Origin: Thaumasiovibrio subtropicus
GTDB taxonomy: Bacteria; Pseudomonadota; Gammaproteobacteria; Enterobacterales; Vibrionaceae
Reading direction: 5' to 3'
Assembly: GCF_019703835.1 (NCBI RefSeq)
Contig: NZ_AP023054.1
Span: 1,922,001 to 1,986,000 of the forward strand
Length of the DNA: 64,000 nucleotides
This document shows, piece by piece, positions 50,301-57,219 of the stretch (position 1 is its first letter; each line of letters begins with the position of its first letter). Both the position numbers and the translations under genes were made by a program. Below the pieces are notes generated by a model. It made no database searches. It was not told the DNA's origin and saw only the letters and a program-made list of their open reading frames with translations.

Positions 50301-53300
50301 CTGGTTGATGTTCCACAACGCCCGCTCAAGGCGATTGCACCCGCTTCACTGGTCGAGAACACATAATCCGGTGAACTATCCTGTGTTGGCGTCGACACCA
50401 AAGTGACAGCACTCAACGTCGGCGCGGTGGTATCAATGACAATCGCTTTGTTTGCTGCCAGTGAGTTTGCTGCACCGGGATTCGCCAAGGTCAGTGCTGC
50501 TGAGTTACCCGCATCATCAGCTATTGAGCCACCATTCAAGGAAAGCGACGACGCTGACACATAATCAAGATCGCTTGCGGAGTCACCCGCTTGCACGGTG
50601 TAATTAAACGTCAAGGTTGCAGATCCAGAACCACTGCTGTAGTCGACGAGACGATCAGTCGAACCCGTTTCTAGTGTCAGTTGTGGCGTGCCCGTTACAA
50701 CGACAGACTCATTAAAGGTGACAGTAATTGCGACGACATCCCCTGCTTTATAAGATGCATCCGCGGTTGTCGATGACACAGAAGCCACCGCTGGCCCCGC
50801 TGTGTCGATGGTAAAGGCTGTGATATTCAACGCTGCGCTCACATTGCCTGCGGTGTCTGTCACCGACACAGTACAATCGCTATAACTGCCATCAGACATT
50901 GCGCTGCTGTTATCCGTTTGAGTCAGTGTGATAGTTTGATTACCCGACGCACTAATCGCTGTCGTTGTCGATGAACCACAACTCCCACCGAGCGCCATTG
51001 TGCCCGTTTCATTACTGCTAAAGACATAGCTTGGCGTGCTGTTCGATGTTGGTGAGGCAACGGCGGTCACTTCCGCTAAACTCGGGGCCGTTGTATCAAT
51101 CACAATGGCTTTATTCGCGCCCAGAGAGTTAGCGGCACCGGGAGAAGCCAGTGTTAGCGTCGCAGCATTCCCTGCCGAGTCAACAATGGAACCACTATTG
51201 AGAGATAAAGCGGCGGTCGAGGCATAATCCAGATCACTACTGGTATCGCCAGCTTGCACGATATAATTGAATATCAACGTGGCTGAACCTGTACCACTGG
51301 CATAATTGACAGTTTGATCTGTGGTGCCTGTTTCGAGCGTCAACTGCGGTGTACCCGTTACGTTGACGGACTCACTGAAACTCACTGAGATGGCAAGGGT
51401 ATCCCCTGCTTTATAAACGCCATCTGCCGTTGCCGACGTAACCTGCGTCACCGTAGGCAACGTACCATCAATCACCAAGGCTTTATTCGCCGCTAACGAT
51501 CCACTTGCCCCAGGACTCGCCAAGGTTAAGCTAGCATTATTGCCCGCAGCATCTTGAATCGTGCCACTGTTAAGCACCAACGCACTCGTTGATGTGTAGT
51601 CCAGATCACTACTCTGATCCTCCGCTTGTATGGTGTAGTTGAAAGTTAGCGTCGCAGAGCCTGATCCCGAACCATAACTAATGGAGCGATCAGTTGCGCC
51701 TGTTTCCAAGATGAGTAGAGGGGTGCCAGAAACCGTCACTGATTCACTAAAGGTGATGGTGACAGCGATAACATCGCCAACTTTATAGGTGCCATCACTT
51801 GTTGATGCTGACACAGAAGAGACGGATGGCGCACTGCTGTCCACCGTGAACGACGCAATGCTTAACGCTGAACTCGCATTCCCCGACGCATCCGTTACCG
51901 TCACGGTACAGTCTGAATAACTCCCGTCACTCAACGCGGTACTGTTATCGGTTTGGGTTAAGGTAATGGTTTGGTTACCGGTACTGCTAATCGTTGTACT
52001 GGTTGAGGTGCCACAACTACCGCCAACAGCGAGCGTGCCTGTTTCATTGGTCGAGAAGACATAATTTGGTGTTGAATCATTGGTTGGCGTTGATACCACT
52101 GTCACCGCACTTAGGGTCGGCGCACTGCTGTCCACCGTAAACGACGCGATACTTAACGGCGAACTCCCATTCCCTGACGCATCCGTTACCGTCACAGTAC
52201 AGTCTGAATAAGTCCCGTCACTCAACGCGGTACTGTTATCGGTTTGGGTTAAGGTAATGGTTTGATTTCCGGTACTGCTTATCGTCGTACTGGTTGAAGT
52301 TCCGCAACTGCCGCCAAGCGATAGCGTGCCTGTTTCATTGGTTGAGAAGACATAGTTTGGCGTTGAATCATTGGTCGGCGTCGATACCACTGTCACCGCA
52401 CTTAGACTCGGCGCACTGCTATCGACCGTGAACGACGCAATGCTTAATGGTGAACTCGCGTTCCCCGATGCATCTGTCACCGTCACGGTACAGTCTGAAT
52501 AACTCCCGTCACTCAACGCGGTACTGTTGTCCGTTTGAGTTAAGGTAATGGTTTGATTACCGGTACTGCTGATCGTCGTACTGGTTGATGTGCCACAACT
52601 GCCGCCAACAGCGAGCGTACCTGTTTCATTGGTCGAGAAGACATAGTTTGGTGTTGAATCATTGGTTGGCGTTGATACCACTGTCACCGCACTTAGGGTC
52701 GGCGCACTACTGTCCACCGTAAACGACGCAATGCTTAATGGTGAACTCGCGTTCCCTGACGCATCCGTTACCGTTACCGTACAGTCTGAATAACTCCCGT
52801 CACTCAACGCGGTACTGTTGTCGGTTTGGGTTAAGGTAATGGTTTGATTACCAGTACTGCTGATCGTTGTGCTGGCTGACGTGCCGCAACTGCCGCCAAG
52901 CGATAGCGTCCCCGTTTCATTGGTCGAGAACACATAATTTGGCGTACTGTCGTTGGTTGGTGTTGATACCACTGTCACCGCACTTAGGCTCGGCGCACTG
53001 CTGTCCACCGTGAACGACGCGATGCTTAAGGGCGAACTCGCATTCCCCGATGCATCCGTTACCGTCACGGTACAGTCTGAATAAGTCCCGTCACTCAACG
53101 CGGTACTGTTATCGGTTTGAGTTAAGGTAATAGTTTGATTACCGGTACTACTGATCGTCGTACTGGTTGATGTGCCACAACTGCCGCCAACAGCGAGCGT
53201 ACCTGTTTCATTGGTCGAGAAGACATAGTTTGGTGTTGAATCATTGGTAGGCGTTGATACCACTGTCACTGCACTTAAGGTCGGCGCACTGCTATCGACC

Positions 53301-55234
53301 GTGAACGACGCGATACTTAACGGCGAACTCGCGTTCCCCGTCGCATCCGTTACCGTCACGGTACAGTCTGAATAGCTACCGTCACTCAACGCGGTACTGT
53401 TGTCCGTTTGGGTTAATGTAATGGTTTGATTACCTGTACTACTGATCGTCGTACTGGTTGAGGTGCCACAACTGCCGCCAAGCGATAGCGTCCCCGTTTC
53501 ATTGGTCGAGAAGACATAGTTTGGCGTGCTATCGTTAGTTGGTGTTGATACCACTGTCACCGCACTTAAGGTCGGCGCACTGCTATCGACCGTAAACGAC
53601 GCAATGCTTAACGGCGAACTCGCGTTCCCCGTCGCATCCGTTACCGTCACGGTACAGTCTGAATAACTCCCGTCACTCAACGCGGTACTGTTATCTGTCT
53701 GGGTTAAGGTAATGGTTTGATTACCAGTACTGCTGATCGTCGTACTGGTTGAGGTGCCGCAACTGCCGCCAAGCGATAGCGTCCCTGTTTCATTGGTCGA
53801 AAAGACATAGTTTGGTGTGCCATCGTTGGTCGGCGTTGATACCACTGTCACTGCACTTAAGGTCGGCGCACTGCTATCGACCGTGAACGACGCGATACTT
53901 AACGGCGAACTCGCGTTCCCCGTCGCATCCGTTACCGTCACGGTACAGTCTGAATAGCTACCGTCACTCAACGCGGTACTGTTGTCCGTTTGGGTTAAGG
54001 TAATGGTTTGATTACCGGTACTACTGATCGTCGTACTGGTTGAAGTGCCGCAACTGCCACCAAGCGATAGCGTCCCAGCTTCATCGGTTGAAAATGTGTA
54101 ATTTGGCGTACTGTCATTTGTCGGAGAGGGTACGGGCGTAACGGCACTCAGAGTGGGCGGAGTACTATCGGAAGGCGCTGCGGTAGCCGCAATTAAGTTA
54201 TCGTACATTATTGTAGGATCAGAACTAGGATAAGAGGCCGTCACCGTAAAACTCGACACATTGGTCCAGTTCAGTGTCACAACGGTTGTTCTGAAAGAAC
54301 TGTTTAATGTCATCTCACTATCAAAGATAGTCACGTCACTGTTGCTACTGCCCGAAGTGGTGTCACTGAAGGTGTACTGTCTGGGGCCAAGATCTGTGCC
54401 TGCTGCTCCGTCCCCGAAGGCAAGACTAGTGATATCAACTGAGGAATCAAAAGAAAACGTTTGCAACGCATTATCTACGTGCTGAACTGCAACCCCTGCA
54501 CTGCCAACAATATTATTGTTTGAATCCGCCCCTGTCATGTCAAAGGGTTGGCTGCCCCACCAGCCGCCCGGCGCGTTGATGGTGTAGCTAATTGAATCAA
54601 CACTACTCGTGAGAACATTTCCCGAGTTTGACGCACTATCAAAAGTATCGGTCGCCAGCACATAGGCATAGCTAGCAAGTTGTATCGGTTCTGGGCGATC
54701 CACACCGAGGTTAAATTCGAGATCCCAGTCGCCACCGAGAGATGCCGCCCCTGTTTTGTTACTTGACGCCGCCAAGTTTACACCAAGCGCATGTGCGAGT
54801 TCGGTTGTAAACTGCTCACCGAACTCACCATTCGCCACATCACACCCATAGAGATAGAGATCTGCCCCCTCAGCAAATGAACGACGTATTTCTCTCATAA
54901 AGCGCGCTTTTTCTCGCACGGTTTGACTATCAATCACGCCATTGCCAAGCAACAACGCGCCTTGCTGGCCATGTGAAAAAAGATGTAAAGACTGGATATT
55001 TGAATGGGCCGAAAGTGCTTTATGAAGTTGACTTATTCCGTCACTTTGCTGATCAACCAGAATGATCTCAGCGTCATCTTCCAACTGCTCAACAAGCTGC
55101 GGCCAATCAGTTAGCCCTGTATCGATAACAATCACAGAGTCACGGGTCGATAATTCACTGCCCATTACCGCTGTCGACAGGAAAGTCACCACAACGAGTA
55201 ATGAAACGATTAGCTTGCGAGAAAAACTTATCAT
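37727..55234 (-). CDS. Giant Sec-exported repeat protein: DUF4347, Ig/cadherin repeats, GlyGly-CTERM-like segment, C-terminal barrel
   Basis: About 5835 residues from the ATG at 55234 (AAGGA 9 bp upstream; the frame is open to 55294 but that runs through a hairpin). A signal peptide (MISFSRKLIVSLLVVVTFLS, then TAVMG) is followed by DUF4347 at about 30-200 (LHLFSHGQQGALLLGNG, LYLYGCDVANGEFG) and eight near-identical 97-residue Ig-like repeats. Long alternating Ig-like repeats follow (GTYKAGDVIAVTVTF type). Cadherin-like domains (VNDAPVAVDD) lie at about 43.3-41.6 kb, He_PIG-like Ig domains (FDSSTGRLSGTP) at about 41.5-40.7 kb, and HYR- and Calx-beta-like parts at 40.4-39.9 kb. An Asp-rich calcium segment (DDDSDGDSIPDDQEGHGDDD) and a choice-of-anchor-U-like domain lie near 39.5-39.0 kb, then two more cadherin domains. 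The GlyGly-CTERM-like tail is followed in frame by a beta-barrel. Many Ig units carry a Cys pair, fitting periplasmic folding. Function: probable surface adhesin. Confidence 0.92.
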   Translation of the reverse strand: MISFSRKLIVSLLVVVTFLSTAVMGSELSTRDSVIVIDTGLTDWPQLVEQLEDDAEIILVDQQSDGISQLHKALSAHSNIQSLHLFSHGQQGALLLGNGVIDSQTVREKARFMREIRRSFAEGADLYLYGCDVANGEFGEQFTTELAHALGVNLAASSNKTGAASLGGDWDLEFNLGVDRPEPIQLASYAYVLATDTFDSASNSGNVLTSSVDSISYTINAPGGWWGSQPFDMTGADSNNNIVGSAGVAVQHVDNALQTFSFDSSVDITSLAFGDGAAGTDLGPRQYTFSDTTSGSSNSDVTIFDSEMTLNSSFRTTVVTLNWTNVSSFTVTASYPSSDPTIMYDNLIAATAAPSDSTPPTLSAVTPVPSPTNDSTPNYTFSTDEAGTLSLGGSCGTSTSTTISSTGNQTITLTQTDNSTALSDGSYSDCTVTVTDATGNASSPLSIASFTVDSSAPTLSAVTVVSTPTNDGTPNYVFSTNETGTLSLGGSCGTSTSTTISSTGNQTITLTQTDNSTALSDGSYSDCTVTVTDATGNASSPLSIASFTVDSSAPTLSAVTVVSTPTNDSTPNYVFSTNETGTLSLGGSCGTSTSTTISSTGNQTITLTQTDNSTALSDGSYSDCTVTVTDATGNASSPLSIASFTVDSSAPTLSAVTVVSTPTNDSTPNYVFSTNETGTLAVGGSCGTSTSTTISSTGNQTITLTQTDNSTALSDGTYSDCTVTVTDASGNASSPLSIASFTVDSSAPSLSAVTVVSTPTNDSTPNYVFSTNETGTLSLGGSCGTSASTTISSTGNQTITLTQTDNSTALSDGSYSDCTVTVTDASGNASSPLSIASFTVDSSAPTLSAVTVVSTPTNDSTPNYVFSTNETGTLAVGGSCGTSTSTTISSTGNQTITLTQTDNSTALSDGSYSDCTVTVTDASGNASSPLSIASFTVDSSAPSLSAVTVVSTPTNDSTPNYVFSTNETGTLSLGGSCGTSTSTTISSTGNQTITLTQTDNSTALSDGTYSDCTVTVTDASGNGSSPLSIASFTVDSSAPTLSAVTVVSTPTNDSTPNYVFSTNETGTLAVGGSCGTSTSTTISSTGNQTITLTQTDNSTALSDGSYSDCTVTVTDASGNASSALSIASFTVDSSAPSVSSVSASTSDGTYKVGDVIAVTITFSESVTVSGTPLLILETGATDRSISYGSGSGSATLTFNYTIQAEDQSSDLDYTSTSALVLNSGTIQDAAGNNASLTLASPGASGSLAANKALVIDGTLPTVTQVTSATADGVYKAGDTLAISVSFSESVNVTGTPQLTLETGTTDQTVNYASGTGSATLIFNYIVQAGDTSSDLDYASTAALSLNSGSIVDSAGNAATLTLASPGAANSLGANKAIVIDTTAPSLAEVTAVASPTSNSTPSYVFSSNETGTMALGGSCGSSTTTAISASGNQTITLTQTDNSSAMSDGSYSDCTVSVTDTAGNVSAALNITAFTIDTAGPAVASVSSTTADASYKAGDVVAITVTFNESVVVTGTPQLTLETGSTDRLVDYSSGSGSATLTFNYTVQAGDSASDLDYVSASSLSLNGGSIADDAGNSAALTLANPGAANSLAANKAIVIDTTAPTLSAVTLVSTPTQDSSPDYVFSTSEAGAIALSGRCGTSTSTTLSRSGNHTITLTQTDNSSDLADGNYSDCTLTVTDSAGNASSALSIAAFTVDTAGPTVSSVSSTSSGGAYKAGDVIAITVTFNESVTVTGTPQVTLETGATDRSVAYSSGSGSTVLTFNYTVQDGDTSSDLGYVSTSALLLNGGSIADSAGNGATLTLPAPSASNSLSANKSIVIDTTAPTLFVLGAVSTPSADSTPNYMFSTDEPGTLTFGGSCGSSTSTTVSSAGSQLVTLTQTDNSSALTDGTYNDCTVTLTDAAGNASTALNVAAFDIDTSGPAVTTVSSSTSDGSYKAGDMVVITVTMNESVTVTGTPQLTVETGSTDRIVDYASGSGTATLVFSYTVQAGDTSSDLDYTATNALTLNGGAIVDDAGNAAFLTLATPGATHSLAANKAIVIDTTAPTLNGVTAVVTPNADNTPTYVFSTDEVGSLSIGGSCGTSTSIITSTGNQSVTLTQNDNSTALVDGTYSDCTVTVTDAAGNASSALAIAGFTVDTAAPTVSNVTSATANGTYGAGESISVTVTFNETVVVTGTPQLTLETGTSDRTINYTSGSGSSTLIFSYVIQAGDNSDDLAYTATNALQLNSGTLVDNAGNAATLALPSPGSSGSLSANKALVVDTTAPMLSAVTVVGTPTSDNTPAYVFNVDETGTLAVGGSCGTSTSSTISTTGNHTVTLTQSDNSTSLNDGTYSDCSLTVTDSAGNVSSALSIASFTVDTSTPSVTSVSSTTADGAYKAGDIIAVTVTFNESVNVSGSPLLTLETGTTDQQVAYSSGTGSAVLVFNYTVQTGDESSDLDYAATTALSLNGGSITDAAGNAASLTLAAPNTANSLGANKALVIDTQAPSLAVVTAVTSPSTDNTPDFQFSTDEIGTVVLSGSCGTLTSTAITSTGNQTLTLTQTDNTTALVDGRYSDCTLAVTDAAGNSSASLNIATFTVDTTEPRVTAVSSTTADGAYKAGDVIVVTIDMDEVVNITGTPQLILETGDTDRIIDYVSGSGTSTLTFNYTVQAGDNSDDLSYVASNSFTLNSGTVTDLAGNVATLTLPSPSATDSLSANKAIVVDTMAPTLSVVSAVGSPTSDSSPNYVFNTSEMGTLAVGGRCGTTTSTSISVIGDQTVTLTQADNSTALTDGAYSDCTVTLTDAAGNASEALSIATFVVDTAAPTITEVTSSSNDGTYVAGDVIPVMVSFTESVVVSGTPQIGLETGTVDQLADYDSGSATTTLTFSYTVQAGDNSADLAYIATDSLIRNSGTITDEAGNVAILTLPEPGDANSLSANKAIIVDTDSPTLSVVTAVDTPTSDNMPNFVFSSDEAGTFALGGSCGSSTHSVIGASGHQTVTLTQGDNSSALADGTYSDCTVTVTDAVGNVSAALSIAAFTVDTIAPVLTDVTAVATPTNDNTPNYVFSSSEAGTLAISGSCGTSTNAAVTSVGEQTVTLTQTDNVSPLVDGTYGDCGVTLTDLAGNVSASLSFASFTVDTTGPTVTSVSSTANDGDYKAGEVIGVTVNFDEAVLVTGLPTMTLETGSTDRLATYSAGSNTTTMTFSYTVQAGDSSQDLDYVSTAALALNGGTIKDAAGNAATLTLASPGEANSMAANKAIVIDTLAPTLSLVTEVNSPTAANAPSYTFSTDEVGSFVMAGNCGTSSSTQIANAGNVTVLLTQTDNSSVIAEGSYDNCAITVTDNAGNVSDALAINAFTVDRTAPSVTGVSSTVADGNYNTGDVIAITVNFDEPVSVTGAPSLALETGEIDRSATYSRGSGTATLTFSYSVQAGDVSRDLAYLSRTALSLNGGTLTDAAGNDASLTLLEPGAVGSLSANKAIVIDGIAPMVTMVSSSTADGSYKAGEVIAIDITFNEVISVTGSLILALETGDVDSTAEFISGSGTETLTFNYIVQNGDNSDDLGYVSTEALTLNGGTLTDVSGNVASLALPVLSSLDSLSSNKAIIIDTTSPTVSIANDQSSTAVGDVTYTFSFSEAVTGFTVADVDVDGGTPNGSFAIGSDGESRYTLVVSPDANSTSSLVVNVSDNVVQDMAGNGNSAASTHTQPVDSMAPSLSITADVASLKVSETAIVTFTISEADSNFVLADVDVIGGELSALTTTDNQTFTSRFTPTENSETDATFNVAANAFNDAAGNGNTAATALTIAVDTLAPTVTMGSDKSALKAGETAEVSFELSESSADFVLTDIDIVGGELSALSQVDNRYTATFTPSEEREASATIDVLAAKFTDAAGNENNAAQQLTLAIDTIIPSGHSVVFDQSLINASNEESSSFTFANAEVGASFTYEIRDGENLVVSHTPTTLIASDQQVTALDVSTLNEGTLTLAVVVTDNAGNVADAVLAEVEKRYDAAPVAVDDMFTTDEEALVKFDLLANDTDINQDMVASSALIQTAPTKGSATIANGVVTYQPNLNAVGTDTFTYTVKDATLLESNVATATVTIHAVNDAPVAAALVINTNEDAESDPLDVRSAATDVEDTMPTGELVLTTNPTRGAVVIDQQAGTFVYTPDDNTFGADSFTYTIADSEGKVSNIATVNVNVGAVNDAPIAANDAVSFNEDVATTLAVLSNDSDIEDLAFAGSNITLEDQGSGKGVYAFAVVTVGQDGSLNILPTQDINGQFSFTYTLTDSGQAVSNAATVSVTIAAVNDAPVAVDNAAELQEEGEFEVNVLGNDTDVDSGDRLDTASVTVVTPPTQGQTRLTDSGTIIYTPNADYFGEDSFTYTVADSAGAVSNVATVVMTVTPVNDAPQAIAQAVIVAEDGRLDITLTGSDVEDDALTFAISQTASQGELAQLSANQWRYTPNSDYFGDDVFQFTVNDGQVESVPAAVSVAVTAVNDAPTAADVDAQGNEDEPLSLALLGEDTEGDTLSYRIVDLPEQGQLTLDGANVRYQGETNFFGQDSFTYVANDGELDSETATVSITLSAVNDAPIIAGTPVTEVTEDTLYTFTPSFTDSDTEDNHTYSVTNAPSWARFDTATGTLSGTPSNSDVGDYSGIVISVSDGSESDALSAFTIRVSNVNDAPVIGGTPATTVEEDSLYVFTPTASDVDSSRLSFSINRVPNWAIFDSSTGRLSGTPTNEDVGQYSDLIISVSDGELSASLAAFTISVSNVNDAPTISGIPILQVNQGEHYSFTPSAEDVDSSILTFSIANKPAWLSFDSATGGLSGTPENEDVGTSLLMTIAVSDGVDSASLAAFAITVVNVNDAPVALDDTYEFVQTSNNTYLLDVLANDSDIDEDSLALEWVTSSENASILDDQVQFVAAQVGTYTVQYGIEDGNQGQATATATITIRSAALDAPTITAPADIDVLATGLFTRVELGTAVAFDSLGNALPVKLVDNRANFRPGVNTVYWSTEDSQGNVAQDSQTVNVFPLISLSKDAQSTEGTMHSVSVILNGPSPIYPVVVPYSISGTVDDSDHSLQAGEVVIASGMQAQIEFELYEDTVSEGMETLVIELDRGLNLGSKNTFTLSIYEENVAPQATVSIEQEGEVRTRLEQEDEEVTVALTITDANRQDSHAVEWTSSNDSLSTLLEGQTTAMQLSLDVDDLDVGIYPLSVLVTDNGEPPLSVMKIVYLEVVESLPELSDDDSDGDSIPDDQEGHGDDDEDGIPDYLDAISECNVIPQRVVDSSRFLIEGQPGVCLRKGITVLNNQTGGSELLEVEIEEDENADNIGGIFDFVATGLPQAGQSYQLVMPQRLPVPANAVYRKFRTELGWVDFVEDENNSVASSLGESGYCPPPGDDRWVSGLTEGHWCVQLTVEDGGPNDDDGMANGTVVDPGGVAARATTNTLPTANDDTASVSRNSSVTIDVLSNDVDTDGDALTLSSASTNIGSVSIVDNKLFYEAASQFFGDDTIIYSVTDGNGGTGTAQVGVTVVNSAAPRAIDDRAETDDRQAITIQVLINDSDPDGDRISVVSAVAQSGTVVINSDQSLTYTPTLGFDGEDLVTYVIRDTFGLEDSAQVRVTVERVYEVEVANNSGGSSVGIFGLLLLSMLAAARAPRQGTQWRLLFLLCAVLSTQSQAAWFVEGEVGVSEANGRETSSLATSYTSDNTGTLLSFGVGYQFKPDLGLTLRYIDMGEGSATLRQATASPEVYHQRVSEVSPLLVSGVGLDVGYTLLRYHGWSGALTLGAIRWEADIDSDYQGTHLSTRYKGVDPYLGLGIDYTINEEWQLGVQVSRYFIEHNDVDSAILSLKYTWAD
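38321..38401 (-). other. Internal GlyGly-CTERM-like sorting segment
   Basis: The giant protein reads NNSGGSSVGIFGLLLLSMLA followed by AARAPRQ: a Gly-rich motif, one hydrophobic helix and a basic end. This is the tripartite layout of GlyGly-CTERM tails processed by rhombosortase. Such tails are normally at the extreme C-terminus; here about 200 residues follow in frame. Confidence 0.7.
51841..54168 (-). repeat. Eight 291-bp tandem repeats encoding 97-residue Ig-like domains
   Basis: A landmark (plus-strand c[g/c]accgt-aacgacgc) recurs at 51841, 52132, 52423, 52714, 53005, 53296, 53587 and 53878, exactly 291 bp apart. Units are nearly identical and alternate between GTLSLGGSCGTS and GTLAVGGSCGTS versions. 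Each has two cysteines, in GGSCGTS and YSDCTVTV. Related but more diverged units continue toward the C-terminus. Confidence 0.93.
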
Positions 55235-55265
55235 AAAGCGCAATCCTTGTAGCCCAATATCCATT

Positions 55266-55286
55266 GCAGCCCTATCCAAGGGCTGC
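55266..55286 (-). terminator. Hairpin after tail-collar gene, copy A
   Basis: A perfect stem GCAGCCC / GGGCTGC with a 7-base loop begins 12 bp downstream of the collar gene stop and lies upstream of the giant gene. It has no U tract. An identical hairpin follows the paralogous gene at 56468, so it belongs to the duplicated unit and may be a leaky terminator or mRNA-stabilising stem. Confidence 0.55.
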
Positions 55287-55297
55287 ATTATCACGTG

Positions 55298-56017
55298 TTA
55301 ATCACGAGGGGGATAAATCCCATCTAACGCAATGCAGTGCGTTAAACCAAGTGCAGGATCTTGGAGCGAGAAAGATTCGCCTTCGCCAGTATCTGCCACA
55401 ACGACAGTAATCGCCCCGGGGGTATAGCTACCTCCTGCCTCCAGTTCCACCTGGCTCCCAGTACCAGGCCCATAAATCTTGGCGTCATCGTTAACTGCAA
55501 AAGCACTCTTCGCCGCAGTGTGAAGCGCATTATTGGTACTGCTAGGTGTTGGACTGCTACCGTTGTTGTCATAAGCCGAAACGAAAAAGCTCGATGTCCC
55601 TGCGGCTTGGATGGCAGTTGCAGTATGGCTATGGGCAGGTAATTCATTGACAGTTAGTGTCTTGGAAGGCGACCCAATTTGCCCTGCAAGTACGACCGGA
55701 GACAGTCCCGGCCCGGTCCCCACGCCAACGGCGCTGCGACCTCGTAAATCAGGTAGCAAAAAGGTGTTCACGCAATCCCCTCCAAACCGACAACCTATGA
55801 GTGAAAAAAGCGCGGGATACTGATTAACTGACATTGTCTGGCCATTTGTCTCAGCATAATCACGAGGGCAAAAGTTCGCTGCAGTCACACAGATAGACCC
55901 TGTGTAAGCATCTGGCGAACAGGTGGCATTACTTTGCTGTGGCACTGCAACGGCCAGTAACACACCCGTAGCAAACAGCGGCATTTTGAACTTATCGAAT
56001 TGCGTACGCTTGGTCAT
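55298..56017 (-). CDS. Exported phage-tail-collar-fold protein, copy A
   Basis: 239 residues. A long-N-region signal peptide (MTKRTQFDKFKMPLFATGVL, then a hydrophobic stretch to QQSNA) precedes a collar domain with YAETNGQTMSVNQYPALFSL, FGGDCVNTFLLPDLRGRSAV and NELPAHSHTA, as in microcystin-dependent protein (MdpB)/tail-fibre collar families. The four Cys in the N-terminal half (CSPD, SIC, FCPRD, GCRFGGDC region) suggest disulfides. Export sets it apart from true phage tail proteins, and no phage genes are nearby. GAGGAAAG precedes the ATG. It lies directly upstream of the giant gene on the same strand. Possible role: a surface or appendage tip protein. Confidence 0.85.
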   Translation of the reverse strand: MTKRTQFDKFKMPLFATGVLLAVAVPQQSNATCSPDAYTGSICVTAANFCPRDYAETNGQTMSVNQYPALFSLIGCRFGGDCVNTFLLPDLRGRSAVGVGTGPGLSPVVLAGQIGSPSKTLTVNELPAHSHTATAIQAAGTSSFFVSAYDNNGSSPTPSSTNNALHTAAKSAFAVNDDAKIYGPGTGSQVELEAGGSYTPGAITVVVADTGEGESFSLQDPALGLTHCIALDGIYPPRD

Positions 56018-56467
56018 AACACTTTCCTCGATCGTTTTTAGGCAAATCCCGTTTCACGTTGTTATTTAATGCAAGCCGCACTCAACTGCTGTTCTTCTGG
56101 CTATCGCTAGCTCCAACAGCGACAATCGCACTTGTCATCACCACCACAAATAACAAACATAATGCATATAAACATAGTGCATATATTACAAGACTCTACG
56201 GAATCAGCCACTGAATGCCCAATAAGTTGACCAAGGTCATTTTTCGTCCACAAGATGCAATGAAAAAACAAACAGGTAGTAGATGGGCTGATGTGGGGTG
56301 AACCTGAGGGCGTAAGTCGGATGACGAGTGAAAGGATTGGAAAGTAATCTGCTGAATGGCAACGTATCGAAAACAGGCGTTCGATTTGTTTTCTAGTGGA
56401 GTTAGGCGCAAAAACGCACACAGTGTTGCTTTTACACCAATGTCAGCATCTTGCAGCTCAATCACCC

Positions 56468-56488
56468 GCAGCCCTATCCAAGGGCTGC
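56468..56488 (-). terminator. Hairpin after tail-collar gene, copy B
   Basis: Same 21-bp hairpin as at 55266, beginning 12 bp after the stop of the copy B gene. No U tract. The remaining stretch, about 56251-56467, holds nothing else I recognise. Confidence 0.55.
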
Positions 56489-56499
56489 CTTATCAGGTT

Positions 56500-57219
56500 T
56501 TAAGTTCGAGGTGGGTAGAGTCCGGTTATCGCAATACAGTGCGTTAATCCGAGTGCAGGATCTTGAAGCGAAAAGGCACTGTTACCCCCAGTGTTACCCA
56601 CAACAACAGTGGTCAGCCCGGGTGTATAACTGCCTCCTGCCTGCAACTCCACGAGATTCCCAGTACCAGGGCCATAGATCTTGGCATCATCGTTAACCGC
56701 AAAAACACTCTTTGCCGCAGTGTGAAGTGCATTATTGGTACTGCTAGGTGTTGGACTGCTACCGTTACTATCAAATGCTGAAACGAAAAAACTTGTCGTC
56801 CCTGCCGCTTGGGTGGCAGTTGCAGTGTGGCTATGGGCAGGTAATTCATCAACAGTAAGTATCTTGTCAGGTGTCCCTATTTTCCCAGCAAGCGCGACGG
56901 GCGGCAGTCCTAGACCAGTGCCTGTACCAACGGCACTGCGGCCACGTAAGTCAGGTAGCGCAAAAGTACTCCGGCAATCCCCCCCAAACTGACAACCTAG
57001 GAGAGAATACAGGGCAGTATTATCAGCGATACTCATTAACTGGCCATATGCCATCGCATAATTGCGAGGACAATAAGTCGCCGCAGTCGCACAGATAGAC
57101 CCGATGTAAGCATCTGGCGAACAGGCGGCATTGCTTTGTTGTGGCACAGCAGCGGCCAAAAGCACACCCGCAGCAAACATCGGCATTTTGAACTTATCGA
57201 ATTGCGTACGCTTGGTCAT
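56500..57219 (-). CDS. Exported phage-tail-collar-fold protein, copy B
   Basis: 239 residues, the same length as copy A and very similar throughout: identical first 12 residues and an identical SSPTPSSTNNALHTAAKS stretch. Collar motifs are YGQLMSIADNTALYSLLG, FGGDCRSTFALPDLRGRS and DELPAHSHTA. Differences cluster in the middle (ADNTALYS versus VNQYPALFS) and near the C-terminus (GNTGGNSAF versus ADTGEGESF), so both copies appear functional and diverging. It has a signal peptide and GAGGAAAG ribosome site as in copy A. It is divergent from the protease at 57709. Confidence 0.85.
   Translation of the reverse strand: MTKRTQFDKFKMPMFAAGVLLAAAVPQQSNAACSPDAYIGSICATAATYCPRNYAMAYGQLMSIADNTALYSLLGCQFGGDCRSTFALPDLRGRSAVGTGTGLGLPPVALAGKIGTPDKILTVDELPAHSHTATATQAAGTTSFFVSAFDSNGSSPTPSSTNNALHTAAKSVFAVNDDAKIYGPGTGNLVELQAGGSYTPGLTTVVVGNTGGNSAFSLQDPALGLTHCIAITGLYPPRT

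Noticed and set aside
55234..55294. Start of the giant gene at 55294
   Set aside because: That start would place a hairpin in the coding region and add 20 residues before the signal peptide. The ATG at 55234 has AAGGA at good spacing.
55298..57219. Prophage remnant, from the tail-collar domains
   Set aside because: Both proteins have signal peptides and Cys pairs, are duplicated with promoters, and no other phage gene is nearby.
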